64,000 nt of DNA from Aulostomus chinensis (lineage: Eukaryota; Chordata; Actinopteri; Syngnathiformes; Aulostomidae): assembly GCA_037954235.1 (NCBI GenBank), contig JBBMOA010000013.1:20090001-20154000 (forward strand), read 5' to 3'. The position numbers were made by a program, and so were the translations under genes. Under the pieces are notes generated by a model that saw only the letters and a list, made by a program, of their open reading frames with translations, made no database searches and was not told where the DNA came from. How positions within the stretch are numbered: position 1 is the first letter of the stretch; each line of letters opens with the position of its first letter. This document shows positions 12,446 through 24,653 of this stretch, piece by piece.

Positions 12446-13340
12446 GTAACCTGAAAAGAAACAATTTCAGGGGCCCCAGGGGCTTAAATGGCGTGTCTTG
12501 ATTTTCTTTTTTCCTTAAAAAAAAAACTGCAACCCACACAAAAAGCATGCAGCACTTCCACAGTTTTAGCTAATTGCTTCTAATGGCCCACCCAGTTGTC
12601 TGAAATCTTAATAATAGCCTTGCACTGTTTGAAGGAAAGTCACACGATCACGTATTCTGCTTGGTGCAGTAAGGAAATAAACATGTATGACTTCTTCATT
12701 TGTGCCGTAAGAATCTTTTACCAATCAATTGAGATCATAAAAAGAATGTATATTTTTACCGTGCAGCTGCAAACCTGCGTTTTAGACATCTAACATTCAA
12801 ATGTCAGAAGTCATTAATTTTTGTTTTACTCATTCCGACCTAAAGTAGGCCAGTCGTTGCTTCTTCTTTTTTTATTTTTCCCCTGTTGCTTTCTTGATCA
12901 CCTAATTTGAACAGACATAGATTGGCACAGTGGGTGATGACCTCAGTGTGTGGGTTCTAAGGAAAGAGCAGGGTGGAGAACAAGCATCAGTCACTGCCAA
13001 TGTCACTCATTTTCAGGGTGAGAAATGGGATTATACGTTGCAGTGAAGGGGAAAGATAAACCCCCGGTCGTTGCAACATATTAATCTGATTGACAAATGT
13101 TATCTTTATATATATATCATTTTTATCTTTTTATTTACTTTTATATTTAATGCTGTGCACAATGGATATCAACTTTTGTTCATATTAAAAAGAACTCAAA
13201 AACCAAACAAACCAAACTTTGGAGTATCTTCACACACGCTTCCAGAAGTTCCTGGCTGGGCTTTTAATGGATCTGTCAACCGTTTCTGTCTTTTAATGAT
13301 TGTTGTTGTTGTTGTTGATATTGTTGTTGTGATTTTTTCT
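12446..13340. other. Spacer, no gene recognised
   Basis: AT-rich. The 158-codon frame at 13071-13547 starts in AT-rich spacer, crosses a GTT-repeat (13300-13332) and runs into the retroelement-like stretch. It is hydrophobic by composition and has no recognisable domain. Confidence 0.45.
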
Positions 13341-13690
13341 CATTCCTCGTGTAGATTTTACTTCCTGTCTTTGGTTGTTGTTTTTAACCGCTCTTATCGA
13401 CAGTGTCTCAGGTGTGCCTTGTTGTTCATTAGCCTTGTGGTGCTGTGGTCCATCCCCTCCAGGCCATCATTGTATTCTTCCAGTCATTCCCTTGTGTTTT
13501 CCGAGTGTTTGTTTCCAATGAGATTTCCTTGTATTCCTGACCTCTAGCTAGACTGCTTTATGGACTTTTCTGTGTTTGCTCCTTCTGTGTTCTGTGGCTA
13601 TCCTGTCTACAATCAGGTTTGATCATTTTGCTATTAATCATCACTATCTGTGTGATCCCTGCACCTGAGTCTGCCTCCCTGGTCAGCTGT
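13341..13690 (+). mobile_element. Possible retroelement 3' end
   Basis: T/G/C-rich, A-poor sequence with CCTTGTGTTTTCC, TTCCTTGTATTCCTGACCT, TTTATGGACTTTTCTGTG and finally CCCTGCACCTGAGTCTGCCT. This motif order recalls the 3' end of a dispersed fish retroelement ending in CTGCATC(T/C)GAGTCCTGCCTC. The likeness is from memory, boundaries are approximate, and no coding or target-site duplication is visible. Confidence 0.33.
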
Positions 13691-14879
13691 TGCCAGGCGT
13701 CCACAGGAAGTACAGGAAGTCGGGGAGGGGAGAGTCATCTCGTCCTCTGACTGTTTCTCAAATTCTCTCAACATAATCACCTGCAAAAGGATTAATTCAG
13801 GGGCTCAGGCTTTGCCATTAGGTCATATTTTAACCAACAGCCTCAGCTGGCCATCACCATTTTTTGGACCAGGGACCCCATTAGTCCTCCACCCACTCAA
13901 GTCACCAGCATCTCTTGCTGTGTGTATTTTGCGACTTTCACGTGGTGTCATCATTTCCTGTTTGAAAGCTTAAAAAAGCCTCTTTTTTAATTTGTAAGTG
14001 ACTCCCATGTGGAGTCCATGTACTGTAAGTTGCAAATGAAACACATTTGAGTATATAAACAAACAAAAAAATGAACTCAGAATTTTTGCAGATTTGAATC
14101 TAAATTTCACACTGAGATGCATAATTTTTGCATTTCTTTTTGTGGGAACAATCATTATAGATGCATTGAAAACTCATTTAAGAATCAACCACAGAAAGAA
14201 CAGTGCATTGAAACTTTGCCTTTTGTCCTCTGACTCTAGTGAGTGCAAGCCACCCATCAGGTGTTAACAACCTGAGACTGGGGAGCCGTCTGATTGAGTC
14301 CTCTTAGGGAGGAAGAGGTGATACAAATCAGCACAGGAAATGACTGCACTCCTCAGAGGGAAATGCTTGTTTTGAAAGAACATAATCCTAAATCTGAGGA
14401 TGAAATACAGCCACAATATCTGTAAAACACTGGTTTCTTCATGGTTAAATGTTGACACTCCCAGTCAGGTGAATTTTTATTTTGTAGACCTTTACAGTGT
14501 ATGAAAAGCAATTAAATTGGACAAAATGTACCTTATAGTACATTGTTTTCTGATGTATGTTTCCTGTAAACTGAGAACAAGTACCATCACAAGGTTGAGC
14601 CCGCCTGCTAAATCCAAACTACAAAGCCTTGCAGTTATTGAATGACTGACGTTATCTGAAAATCAGGTATTAATTACTCTATCTTGACAACGGCACCCAT
14701 TTCTAGTGCAAACCATTTGACAAGTCATGAAAACCAAAGATTGATTTCTCAAGACCAGATCATCTATCTATTTATCTCAGTCACAGGTTAATATATAATA
14801 TATATCATTGTATCGAGGGAAAAAAAGGTTGATTTATTTATAATTCATTTGGTTTGAATGACTGTAATTACGGAATTCT
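13691..14879. other. Spacer, no gene recognised
   Basis: No transposon ends, long repeats or plausible exons were found. Confidence 0.5.
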
Positions 14880-15200
14880 CAAATATGAGTGGGTCATTTG
14901 AATGTAAATGACTTCAGGCTTCAAGATGTCATGACTGTAGCGAAGAATTCATAGATGACCAGTCAATGAATAAGTGAAATAAATGAGCTTACATCAGCTT
15001 TTGGCTAAAGCGGGGAACTGGGATCTTTTGGTTCCTCATGGTAAAATGATAATAAATTATCTTGCTATCAAAAGAAAATGGCATTAATGAAATAATTGAC
15101 TGTCTAGTCATCCTGGGCTTCCATACGCAATAAATGCCAGGGGAGTTGAAGCCATTAATCGCATTAATGATATTGCATCATGAATAATGTGTCTAAAGGA
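14880..15200. promoter_or_regulatory. Candidate conserved non-coding element
   Basis: Complex, repeat-free sequence dense in homeodomain-type cores, including two GCATTAATG sites (15081-15089 and 15161-15169), ATTAATCGCATTAATGATAT (15154-15173) and GATAATAAATTAT. There is no coding frame. Appearance alone suggests an enhancer-like element. No alignment was possible. Confidence 0.25.
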
Positions 15201-17279
15201 CAAAAAAAAAACGTTATCTTCATTCATTTGCCATTTTTGATTCCAGAGAATTTTCTACCTTGCTGAAGTAAAGTACGAAATTTAGTAAAAGAAATTGTTG
15301 CCTATGCTTAGCCAGAGCTGAATTGCTAGAGTTTAACAGACATATGTACATCGATCGTAGGTCAAGCATGAATGATTGAGATTCTAACACCTTGCAGTCC
15401 TGATAATCTCTCTTATGCTTATCAGTGCAGAAAGACAAGGGGAAGATGAGTGTCCTGCTGTTGATGATCCCCTCTCAGCATGACCACTACACTGATCAGA
15501 GGAGGAGGACACAGGTGGAGACCTGGAACAGTGTCATCATCAATGTTCAAACAGAAAGGAAACAGTTTGGCCCAGGAAACAAGAGCTGGAATCAGCCAAG
15601 GTGGGAAATGCCAGCCAAATGCCTTTTTGCTCTCCTTGATTCCCTGTTCCCCTTTCATAACAAAATCAGGGGCCATTGTGCAGATGGAGAGACGTCTAAT
15701 ATTGAACAGGCAGGCCAGACAAATAAGAGCAAAGTGTACTTAGCCACCTGTGGACCAAGTGGAGAGGAGATGCAGAGAATCCTCAGAGATTCAGTCGGAT
15801 GCACAAATTGAAGGAAAACAACAGAAGCACAAGACCTGCTGTTACACAGAAATCATACAGACCACGATTGCTAATGAAATGCTGCATCTCAAGACAAATG
15901 CTACTAATGAATATTTTGTGTTGAGTTAGAAAAACAAATGTATACATTCTATGTACCACACATATTGGAAAAAAATATATAGTGACTGTGAAAATTAGTC
16001 ATAAGAACTTTCATTAGGATTTTTATTGAAAGTATTTGTATTTCCTCTTCTGAGGTGCTTGCTTTTAAAAGAACTACCCTTTGTCACGTAACCAATAATC
16101 AGAGCTGTGATGATGACCAGGATAGTAAAAAAAAAAAAAGGCTGAAATTGAAATCGTTCCCTGAAGACTTTATTTCAGTGTGAACAGCCAGTTATGTAAG
16201 AGGCAAGTGCAGAATGATTCCTGCCACAGTAAAAAGAGCTGCTGTGTTTTTAGCTCTCAGCTGAACCCAAGAAAAGAAGTACCAGAAAATTAAAACAATT
16301 GGAGACACGATCGGTACGACAATATTACATTAAAGTAAATCGGCAAAGCTTTTGGCCTAAAACTGGAATGTATCTGAGGTTTCCTGTCAGATTTTTTGAT
16401 GCTGAATTCATGAAAGTTCCCCAACATACTGAGAGAACATCAGAAACCTTCATCGGCTCTGCTAATTAACACATAACCTTCTTGACCTTTGCTTCAAGTG
16501 GAGATTGAAGCCACATAGCAACAGAGGATTTTTTTTTTCCCTTCTCTGACTTTTTCACAAACAAAGACCATCCTTGCATTCAAGCTAGAAGACACAAGAA
16601 ATAAAGGCCATATACCAGGAGGCAGATGGAGCAGCTCTTTGTGTTCTAGGCACTAATCACACTCTTGCTACTAAATCTGAGGGGAAAGAGTATAAAATGG
16701 AGTTGGTTCGGAGGGCTCGATGGTATCCCTGTGCCCCCTGGAAGCCATCAAATGCAGACAGAATATAAAGGCACAACAGATTAACTATGGCCACTAATCC
16801 AGACAGGAAGAAGAGAGAAGTCTTTTTTTTTTTTCCTCCTCTATGCTGAAGCATTAAAATTACTTTAAGGCTAAATCACTTTTAGCTGCAATTTTTGTAT
16901 GGCAGGTGCAATACAAATATATTTTATTTGAGTTTTCATATTTTATTTTTCATTAAATTAGGTCCTGAGGAAATTCTACCCAAATTCGGGACAGTTTGGG
17001 GACAATCTAACCCCAAATCAGATCAGCTGTTCCATTTATAAAGTGGGCTACCGCCCCAGCAGGTCAACTTTTCCCCACAATTTGGTTCTCACCTTGCTGT
17101 TAGCGATGGGCTCGGTCCATCCGGTGACCCGGTTCTGATAACACAACCCTAAAAGAGCAACTAAATACTACAGTGGTTGTTGTCATAGTTACTGGTAATG
17201 GAAGGAATACTCTCATCTAGAAATACGTAACGCTGCATAACATGAGCCACCACACTTATTAAAACTGAGTCAGTGGTTA
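15201..17279. other. Spacer, no gene recognised
   Basis: Around 15425-15811 both strands stay open (128 codons plus, 84 codons minus), but neither frame resembles a known protein and no convincing splice signals bound it. Short poly-A or poly-T runs occur at 16127-16139, 16529-16538 and 16824-16835. Confidence 0.45.
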
Positions 17280-18120
17280 TCTCTTTCGAAAATTAGCACA
17301 TGTGACCATTCTATTACTTTAACAATGTATTTAAATCATTTAATCACTGATAATGCATTCACACTAACTCACTATATCCAATTATCTGCTCCTCACTGGC
17401 ATCAGTTCACCCTGTGCTCCGTGTTAGCACTGATCAGTATTAATCTAATCAATTATAGAATCATTTGACAAGCCAAAGGCTAGGCAAAGCTTATACTAAC
17501 TGATCTCTGTGAAACATGGCATGCATTTTAATAAGACTATCCTAGCCAGAGCCGTTTGTGTGGCAACAACCGGCAGATGATTTTAAATATTGTGTGTTCA
17601 GTAGTAGAAAACCACCAAAGCATTGTTGCTAATTATACATTTCTGGAACAGAAGGGGTATTCTCCCCTGAGAGCTGACTTCCCCCAGCCCTGATTCAAAT
17701 ACTCAGAACTATATCACCTTGGTAATATTGGCTGAGCTGTGATTGCATTCTGTATGATATTCTGCAGTTCATTAACCTATAGCTAAAAAGTCCCCAGACA
17801 GTTGATCTAATAGAGAGGACACAGTGCTCTATCCCCTCTGCTCCAATAACTTAAGAGTAAAGATAATTAGGCCCCCGTTAAAAAGAGGAGATGCAAATTC
17901 TTTTTTCCGTTGTATAGCTCAAATATAATTTTCTCCCAGTGGACTTAACATTCTTGGGAATCAGCACCATGTACACCCAAGGGCCATCAAAATAAATTCC
18001 TCCCACTTATATTGGATGACATTTCCACAGTAAGACAGGTGTAATCCTTTGGTTATTGCATGTCAATAACGACAACTCAATAGCAATCCTTCATTTAGCT
18101 CACACTTAGAGCAGCACTAG
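17280..18120. promoter_or_regulatory. Candidate cluster of conserved non-coding elements
   Basis: About 840 bp with no tandem repeats, no open frames and balanced complex composition. Motifs include AGTATTAATCTAATCAATTA (17436-17455), GATAATTAGGCCCCCG and GGATGACATTTCCACAG. Such texture is typical of developmental regulatory blocks in vertebrate gene deserts. Conservation is inferred, not measured. Confidence 0.3.
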
Positions 18121-19230
18121 GGAAAGTTGGCCGTCATAAAAAAAGAAGGCTGGGTGGTGGGGGGGGGGGTGTATGACAAAGTCAATGCATAATGGATTAG
18201 CGCAGGTTTTCAGGCTGAATTTCAAGCAGGCACTCTAGTACACACAGGCCACCTGAGCTTTGTTACAACAGAGTTGTTAACGTGGGAATAAGCCACTAGG
18301 TGAACGCCCACCCTGACACTCACTTTGACACACATGATATAGATAAATGAAGCATGCTAATGAGCTTTCTAGAGGCTTCCCACCAACAGGATAATCCTGG
18401 AGTGTGCTCTTTCTCAAATTAATTTTATAATAAAGGGAAAGCAGGAAGAACATATCAAAGCAATATTTATGGCTGCCTACTGCATCATAAATATCATGAA
18501 GTCATAAACTCTACGAAACATATGTCATTAATCTCTATATCTATATAATCTCCTTCTGCTATTTAGAAATTCAGACAATTTTCGATATAATTTGTATTAC
18601 AGAGTCGCGGTTAAACTGAAAAAAACTGATTAGGCGGTGTCACAACATTGGTATTCTCAATGACCGCAGCCAAGATGTTCACATAAATACGCAGATGTTG
18701 AATGGGTGGAGGATGTCAGAGTGAAAAGTTGCTGCAGCTGGTGCCAAGATACACAACGTTTGGAAAAAAGAAGACAGGTACACACACCCGCCACTGCCAC
18801 AAGGTACTGGCGCATGTTGAAGTGGACTTGGCACTCAGGCTTGTGAACAGATGTTAATCCAGGACAGATAATTACATCAGTGAGTGAGCAGACATTTTTC
18901 CACTTAATTTCTGTCTTTTAAAAGTGTGACTCGTCTCCAGAGGCACTTGATAGAGAAATGACTCTGGACCCTGATACCTGGGATAGAAGCCCAAAGCTAC
19001 CTGATGAGAGTGCTGATTGCTGGGCTTCAGTGTGACTGCATCCACTGAGGGAGGCCTGTCAGTTAGTCAGTGTCAGCTACACCAATAAGCTGCCGAGTGA
19101 CTGAGTGACTGAGTGAATGAGTAAGTGAGGGGAGCCGTCCACTAAATATCCTAATTTCTTTCTGTTATTTATGAGAATCTTCATAAGCATGTTCATTTTC
19201 ACCAGTAAAGCAATATTGAGTCTTTCATAT
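18121..19230. other. Spacer with some complex sequence, no gene recognised
   Basis: A G-run (18162-18170) and a degenerate GAGT/GACT repeat (19096-19130) are present. 18330-18560 is complex and AT-rich like the preceding block and may be regulatory. Confidence 0.4.
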
Positions 19231-19350
19231 GACTGGCGACCTGTCCAGAGTGAACCCCGCCTCTCGCCCGAAAGCCGCTGGGATAGGCTCCAGCCTCCCG
19301 CAACCCTCAACAGGATAAGCAGAAGAAAATGAATGGATGGATGGATGGAT
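19231..19350 (+). mobile_element. V-SINE, 5'-truncated
   Basis: Only the 3' third remains: GACTGGCGACCTGTCCAG, GTGAACCCCGCCTCTCGCCC, GGGATAGGCTCCAGCC, then AGGATAAGCAGAAGAAAATG and a GGAT tail (19333-19350). The tRNA-like head and core are absent, as expected of incomplete reverse transcription. No target-site duplication is evident. Confidence 0.88.
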
Positions 19351-20300
19351 AAAGTATATGGTGAAAAATCTGCTAAACAGAAAACAAATTAAACAAAATC
19401 AAATACACCGTTCGTCTTGATTGCTCCTTAGTTCCTATACTGCAAATTAAATACTGCCATCCATGTTTTCTTTTGGTACTTAGTTAGTTAAATCATAAAG
19501 TAGCTACCGATTTTTTTCAGCCAACAGCCGGCTCAGCTGGCGTGAAAATAAATAACTCTAGTGTGCCTCACATCAGTGTCAAATCATTCTCCATCATTGT
19601 CAATCTGGAAACCGTTAAGTAGTTTAAATGATAACAGGCCAATATTCCAATGGCAGCTCTTACTTGTAATTTAGCAAGCTAGAATGGCAATGGCACAGCG
19701 TTGAGCTCCAAGACAATGGCTCTCTCCCGCCCAGTCCACCATAAATCTCACTGTAAATTAAGTTAGCATGTTCTGCTACATTGCTTAATGAACTGCACTA
19801 GTAAACAATATTGAGGTACTCTCACTGATTGATTGGTTACAGCAGCTTTACTGCTTTCACAGGGACCTCAAAAGGACACATGGGGTTCTGATGGACTACG
19901 CTTTCATCACTCAGCCCCTTAGCAAACAGATGTGGGTATTTGGTGTCTGCAATAAAGCTGACGTAGTCCTACAAAGGGTGACTTAAGGGACACTATGACT
20001 GTGTATGTGAGTGGTTGATTGCAGTGTGTGTGCTTTTGTGCACATCTTGGAGAGTGAAGAGGAAGGGCACATGAGTGCATTAGGGAAATTTACAGTCCAT
20101 AAGACATTAGATAACTCATGGTGTGGAACTGTGCGATGAATAAAAGCACACGCATTGGTAAATAATTTGCAGCAAGCGAGTGTCAGATTGGAGAGAGACC
20201 TTCCATGTACCTGCTAACTATCTGAAAGAATAAGTGTCCTTTCCTAATGTCTTAAGCCCTTCATTTTCTAATGAAATATGGAGACAACAAAGAAATGAAT
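19351..20300. other. Spacer, no gene recognised
   Basis: Nothing recognisable. Complex sequence with few repeats. Confidence 0.45.
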
Positions 20301-20850
20301 CATGGTGCATTCACACCTACCGTGACAAAGTGTGAACACAGCTTTTGGTCTGGTATGGTTGTTGACCATAAGTGGGCCAAACAACAAGATTGAGACCTTG
20401 CTGAAGACGCGGTCTCGCTACGCTTGGTTTATTTGTAGTGAGAATGTGATCTGAACATGGTCCGAGCCAACGACCAGTGAACGCACAAGTGTGAGCTTAA
20501 TTGGTTCCTGTCATCTGATGTAGTTTTTTTTATTTTTAGATGTGTAGGAGCATCCAAACTAAAGCAGGTTGGAAAGAAGAAAAGAAATGATAGAAATATT
20601 CTTCTGCTTCACATCTGACCAACAAACCCCAAACACTCTCAAGTTTTTACTCTCTTGGGTTTGGTGGTGAATGATAAAGCAGTTCATGGGTGTATTACCG
20701 CCACCTATTACATGGTTTTTAGTGAGGTATTTTGGCTCACTTACGTTTGGAGCGAAAACAATCTTTAGCAAAGAGGAAACACTCAAAGTTGATGAGCTCA
20801 TCAACTAATTCAGACCAGAGCAAAGACGGTACGATTGTGAAAGCACCCTA
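20301..20850. mobile_element. hAT-like MITE, 550 bp
   Basis: The ends form terminal inverted repeats: CATGGTGCATTCACACCTAC at the left against ...TTGTGAAAGCACCCTA at the right, matching the family end CAGGGTGYTTTCACACC. The right part contains a perfect 20-bp palindrome, AGTTGATGAGCTCATCAACT (20787-20806), then CAGACCAGAGCAAAGACGG. The same ends and palindrome occur in reverse at 34959-35554. There is no transposase frame, so it would depend on an autonomous partner. An 8-bp target duplication typical of hAT elements is not visible, so ends may have decayed. Confidence 0.75.
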
Positions 20851-21009
20851 AGATTATGTTACTGAGACCTCCCAATGTGTCTCTTTAGTAGTTTTCATTC
20901 CTGGAATAGTTTCTCTATGTTTAGGGAATAGATATTTCTTCACAATAACGTACTCTTTTCTTCTTCTCATTAAGAGCTACTTTATGCAGGTGTAAAAGTT
21001 GGAATTAAA

Positions 21010-22080
21010 ACCATTCTGTGAATTATAATTAGATATATGGCCTCAATGGGAAATGAAGTGTGCAGTATCGAGCAGCGTTGCTATCCAAAAAGCCCTTTGC
21101 CATCGATCGTGGGGAGAACTTAGTTTAATGTCCTTGGAAACTGCGGCAGGTAATCTATTGAGTTATTAAACTGTGAAGGGCTCAGGCAAATTGTGATTCC
21201 CTTGGGAATCCCTGTTGTACCAAAGTGTTTGCCACAGCTGCACTCTCATACATCTAAAGCTTTTGCTGGTTTTCATAAAAAGCAATTTTCCCTCTAAACT
21301 TACAGTGGATCTGTCAGTGCTTTAGTAAAAGGGGGAAAGGGAATGCAACAGAACCACCTCGGAGTCCCAATGGAATTAATTTGCACAACACAGTGTCAAT
21401 AAGAGCATAAGACAAAAGGACAAACACAGGAAGCACGGTTAACACCTCCAATCATCACTGGTATGAAATCTCCAGCATTGCTCTTGTCACGTAACATAAA
21501 GATTAATTGCTTGAAGGCTTTTCTTTTCTGACACCGAAAAAAATAATAATACTAGTAACGGCACACAGTGAATCAGTTCACAGCTAATTCAGATTTTGCC
21601 ATTTTGACATGTCCCTTCTGATAGTGTTCAAATCGTTGAGCTCAAATGGAGGTGGCTCTCTGCCAGGCAGTTCCTGGCCTCAGATATGTGACAAATTCCT
21701 TTTAAAAAGGTGCAGGTGGCAGATGAGGCCTAGCAATTGAGAATGACCACATATCCCTGGGCTGGCTGGCAGGGTCTCACTGGGAGTGTCGATATGCTCC
21801 ATGTGTTTGATCACTCATCAGGAGGCAGAGATGATACTAGCCCAGACCTGGCACATTTTACATTTTCACTGTCTATGTCGAGCAGAGAGAAGCAAATGGC
21901 CAGTAGAGGAAGCTGAAAGAACGAGGGAGTGCATCAACGCTAGAATGAGCTAGATGTATGCGTAGCACACAGTGACTCTCTTTCTCCCTGCTTGTCTGCC
22001 CAAAAGATTTTGAACATCAACAACAATATGACTCAATTATAGGTGGTCGATGCTCCTTCTATTCTCCAGTGGCACGTAAG
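21010..22080. promoter_or_regulatory. Candidate conserved non-coding sequence
   Basis: Long repeat-poor complex stretch without open frames. It includes TGCCATCGATCGTGGGGAG, GGGAATCCCTGTTGTACC, CCTTTTAAAAAGGTGCAGG (21699-21717) and E-box-like CAGGTGGC. A regulatory role is guessed from texture alone. Confidence 0.25.
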
Positions 22081-23839
22081 GAAGAATTAAAAAGGTGTAT
22101 TATCTGAGGTATCACACACTCGGATGCACAGAATGTTGATGTGTGATTTTCTGGATTCTCACATCTGGAACTTGTGTTCTGCAAGAGTAGTCAAAGGAAA
22201 AGCCAATTTCACTTAAATTGCTGAAACTGTCAAGAGGATCTGTGCTGGAGCACAAGAAATATGAACAATATTATTTTAACAGCACTTTTTTTATTACAAA
22301 TATTAGGAGTCGAAGAGTGCGTGAATATACAGGTGTGAAAACAGGCACTCCACATGTCATTACATGACACCTATGGAGACTGTTGCTACAGAAAAAGATG
22401 AAAAAAAGATTGAGGAAATGAGACTGAAAATTAGAGCACAGTTTATTCTCCTTGGTGGAAGTGTTTCTGCTCGTAGATGTCTCCTGCACTGAGGTGTAAA
22501 CATTCACACGGAGACATAAAACATTTACAGATGCATGACTTCATTCACAGGAGATGTACGTACATTACAATCACCCCAACACATCCGCAGCCTGTTTTTT
22601 ATTGTCAGAATACACCTATACACTGGCTAACCATTTTCTGCAGATAAATGTCAACTGCTCCCAATGTTTTGCCTTTACAAAGCATAACGGCACCTGATAA
22701 GGACATAAAGTAAATGAAGCCCAGGGCTCTACTGTACGATAAGAGAGGCTGTCATATCCTAGAATTAAATGCAAATCATGCATTATTGCTAAGCACACTC
22801 CCTTTCCGGGAGAGTGATGTCTTTGTGTTCTCATGCAGCAGCAGAGGGGTGCACATGCGTCTGAAGAAAAGGAGGGGGAAAAAACAGTTCTTTGACAGAA
22901 AACTGCACTCATGACTGAAAGGGACTTGTCAATCGCATGAACAATACCCGTCTCTCACCCTGTAATTACGGGTTTCATTACAACTGCGCACCTCTCTCTG
23001 GCTGTCACTACACCCCTTTTCTATCTCTTAGTGTGTAGCAGCCACAGGCATTCGCAACACTATCTCTCTCATACACGCACACACACACGTCAGGGGAGGG
23101 GGTGTGCACGGAGAGGCAGACGATCCGCAAACAGGATTTATGACAACTCTTGCCATGTTTTGTAATCTACTTTAGGAAATACATGCAAACCAAAATTTTA
23201 GTTAATCTTCTGGCTTTTTGGCTGTAGTGGGGGGAAAAAATAAAACCATTTTGAGTTGAAGCAATGCAGAGACACTGCAACAAAGAAATGTCAAAGCAGA
23301 TTTCAATCACAGATTGTGTGGGGTGCCTGTAAAGACTTACAGCTACGGTACAGACAACTACAACACACTCTTCTTTTTTTATTCATTCTAAAGCTCCTTG
23401 CATATGCACTCTGCACAAGCAGTATGAGGAATCTCAGATAGAGCCTGGTGATTGAGGAATATCTGGTTTTCCGCTAAATGTTTTTTCATAGGCTGTAATT
23501 AAAAAGGGATCGCTAAAGAGGGAGGGATTTGTTCAAACGTGATCACTGAGCTCGCAAGCCTGCTTGGAATTTTGAATTAGAAGCCGCTCATTGGGCTTTG
23601 CGTCAATGCCTCGTGGAAACTAGAAGATTGGTGGATCGGTCGTTCATATTGATTATGATTAATGTGCAGCAGGGCACAATGGCTGCATGTGGATGTGGCT
23701 GCAGATATCATACACAGAAGCTTATGGCTTGACATCACACACAAATGTGTATTGTGTTGCACTTCGAATGTTGGTCATGTAACATCCATCCTTTTGACGG
23801 AGGATCTAAAATTTTTCATCCAACTCCCACCAGAAAATA
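22081..23839. other. Spacer, no gene recognised
   Basis: The overlapping frames around 22616-22914 are open on both strands and lack any recognisable domain. A short CA tract lies at 23075-23088. Confidence 0.45.
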
Positions 23840-24190
23840 ATAGGGCTGAGTGGCAATAGAGTGCTCAATCTTTCATTCCCTCTTTGATATGCATGCACTA
23901 TAATGCTTTGGTGGAGGCCATTCAGAGCTAATGAATAGATGTAATTGAGAGGCTGGAGAAATACACAATTGAAGTCTTTCACGAGTTTTATGGATCTGTG
24001 GCTAATTAATGAAAAATAGAAGCCACATTGTCTCCCATCAAATCCGATCCTTAATTCACCCGGATCCCAATCACCCCTTCACTGGAGCCTAACATTTTAA
24101 TCATCATACCTCTAGAGCACAAGGCCAGTCCCCTAGTCGATTATTGCAATTCAATTTAGCACATTAATTATAGCCGCTGCCGAAGGACAT
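23840..24190. promoter_or_regulatory. Candidate conserved non-coding element
   Basis: Repeat-free and dense in AT cores: GCTAATGAATAGATGTAATT, GGCTAATTAATG, CATTTTAATCATCATACC, GTCGATTATTGCAATTCAAT and GCACATTAATTATAGCCGC. The last motifs resemble homeodomain and C/EBP-type sites. No coding frame. Conservation could not be tested. Confidence 0.3.
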
Positions 24191-24595
24191 GTTCTTCCTC
24201 TCTACTTGAAGTAAACCTGCTCCATGTTTTCCTCCTCCAATATGTTTGCTTGTCTCTGGCCTGATTTATTTATGATGATGTTACTGTGGCATACAGCGTG
24301 CTCTGCCCTCCTTGTGCATCCTTGTAAATGAGCGGACAACTCTACAGAGAAGCCTCGACTGTAATCCCTCTGTAAGACTGATAGGATCAATGGTGCCCCC
24401 CCCCCCCATAGGAGGTCAGGAGCTTTAAGGGATTCTTAGTGCTGTGAAGATGGCCTTGAACCCTCTGAAAAAAGGGCTTTATGTGGGTCATTTTGAGACT
24501 GTACACAGGCAGTCTGACTGCTGTCAGAAATCTGTGGTCAAGTGCAAGTGTCTGAATGAAAAGATGAGTTTCTACCTGAAGAGAGAGAAAGATGA

Positions 24596-24653
24596 CTCTG
24601 CTTTCACCATTGCATTAAAAGAGAATCAACACAGGCACACTTTCTATTGAAAT
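24596..24653 (+). mobile_element. LINE (L2-type) fragment, left piece of an interrupted copy
   Basis: Reading CACCATTGCATT...AAGAGAATCAA toward ATTGAAAT gives a weak match to the LHWLP...RI.FK stretch that precedes LKALNGLAP in L2-type reverse transcriptases. After removal of the 24654-25579 insertion it runs directly into GTTACTTATTATTTTAAAGC at 25580. The match rests on a few residues only, and the frame has a stop. Confidence 0.4.
24640..24653. repeat. Target-site duplication, left copy (14 bp)
   Basis: CTTTCTATTGAAAT is repeated exactly at 25566-25579. The two copies bound the 912-bp unit that begins with the V-SINE tail. Confidence 0.9.

Noticed and set aside
13071..13547. 158-codon hydrophobic open frame
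   Set aside because: Hydrophobicity comes from T-rich sequence and a GTT repeat. The second half lies in retroelement-like sequence.
15422..15811. Coding exon, because both strands are open
   Set aside because: Openness on both strands reflects composition. No recognised protein and no bounding splice signals.
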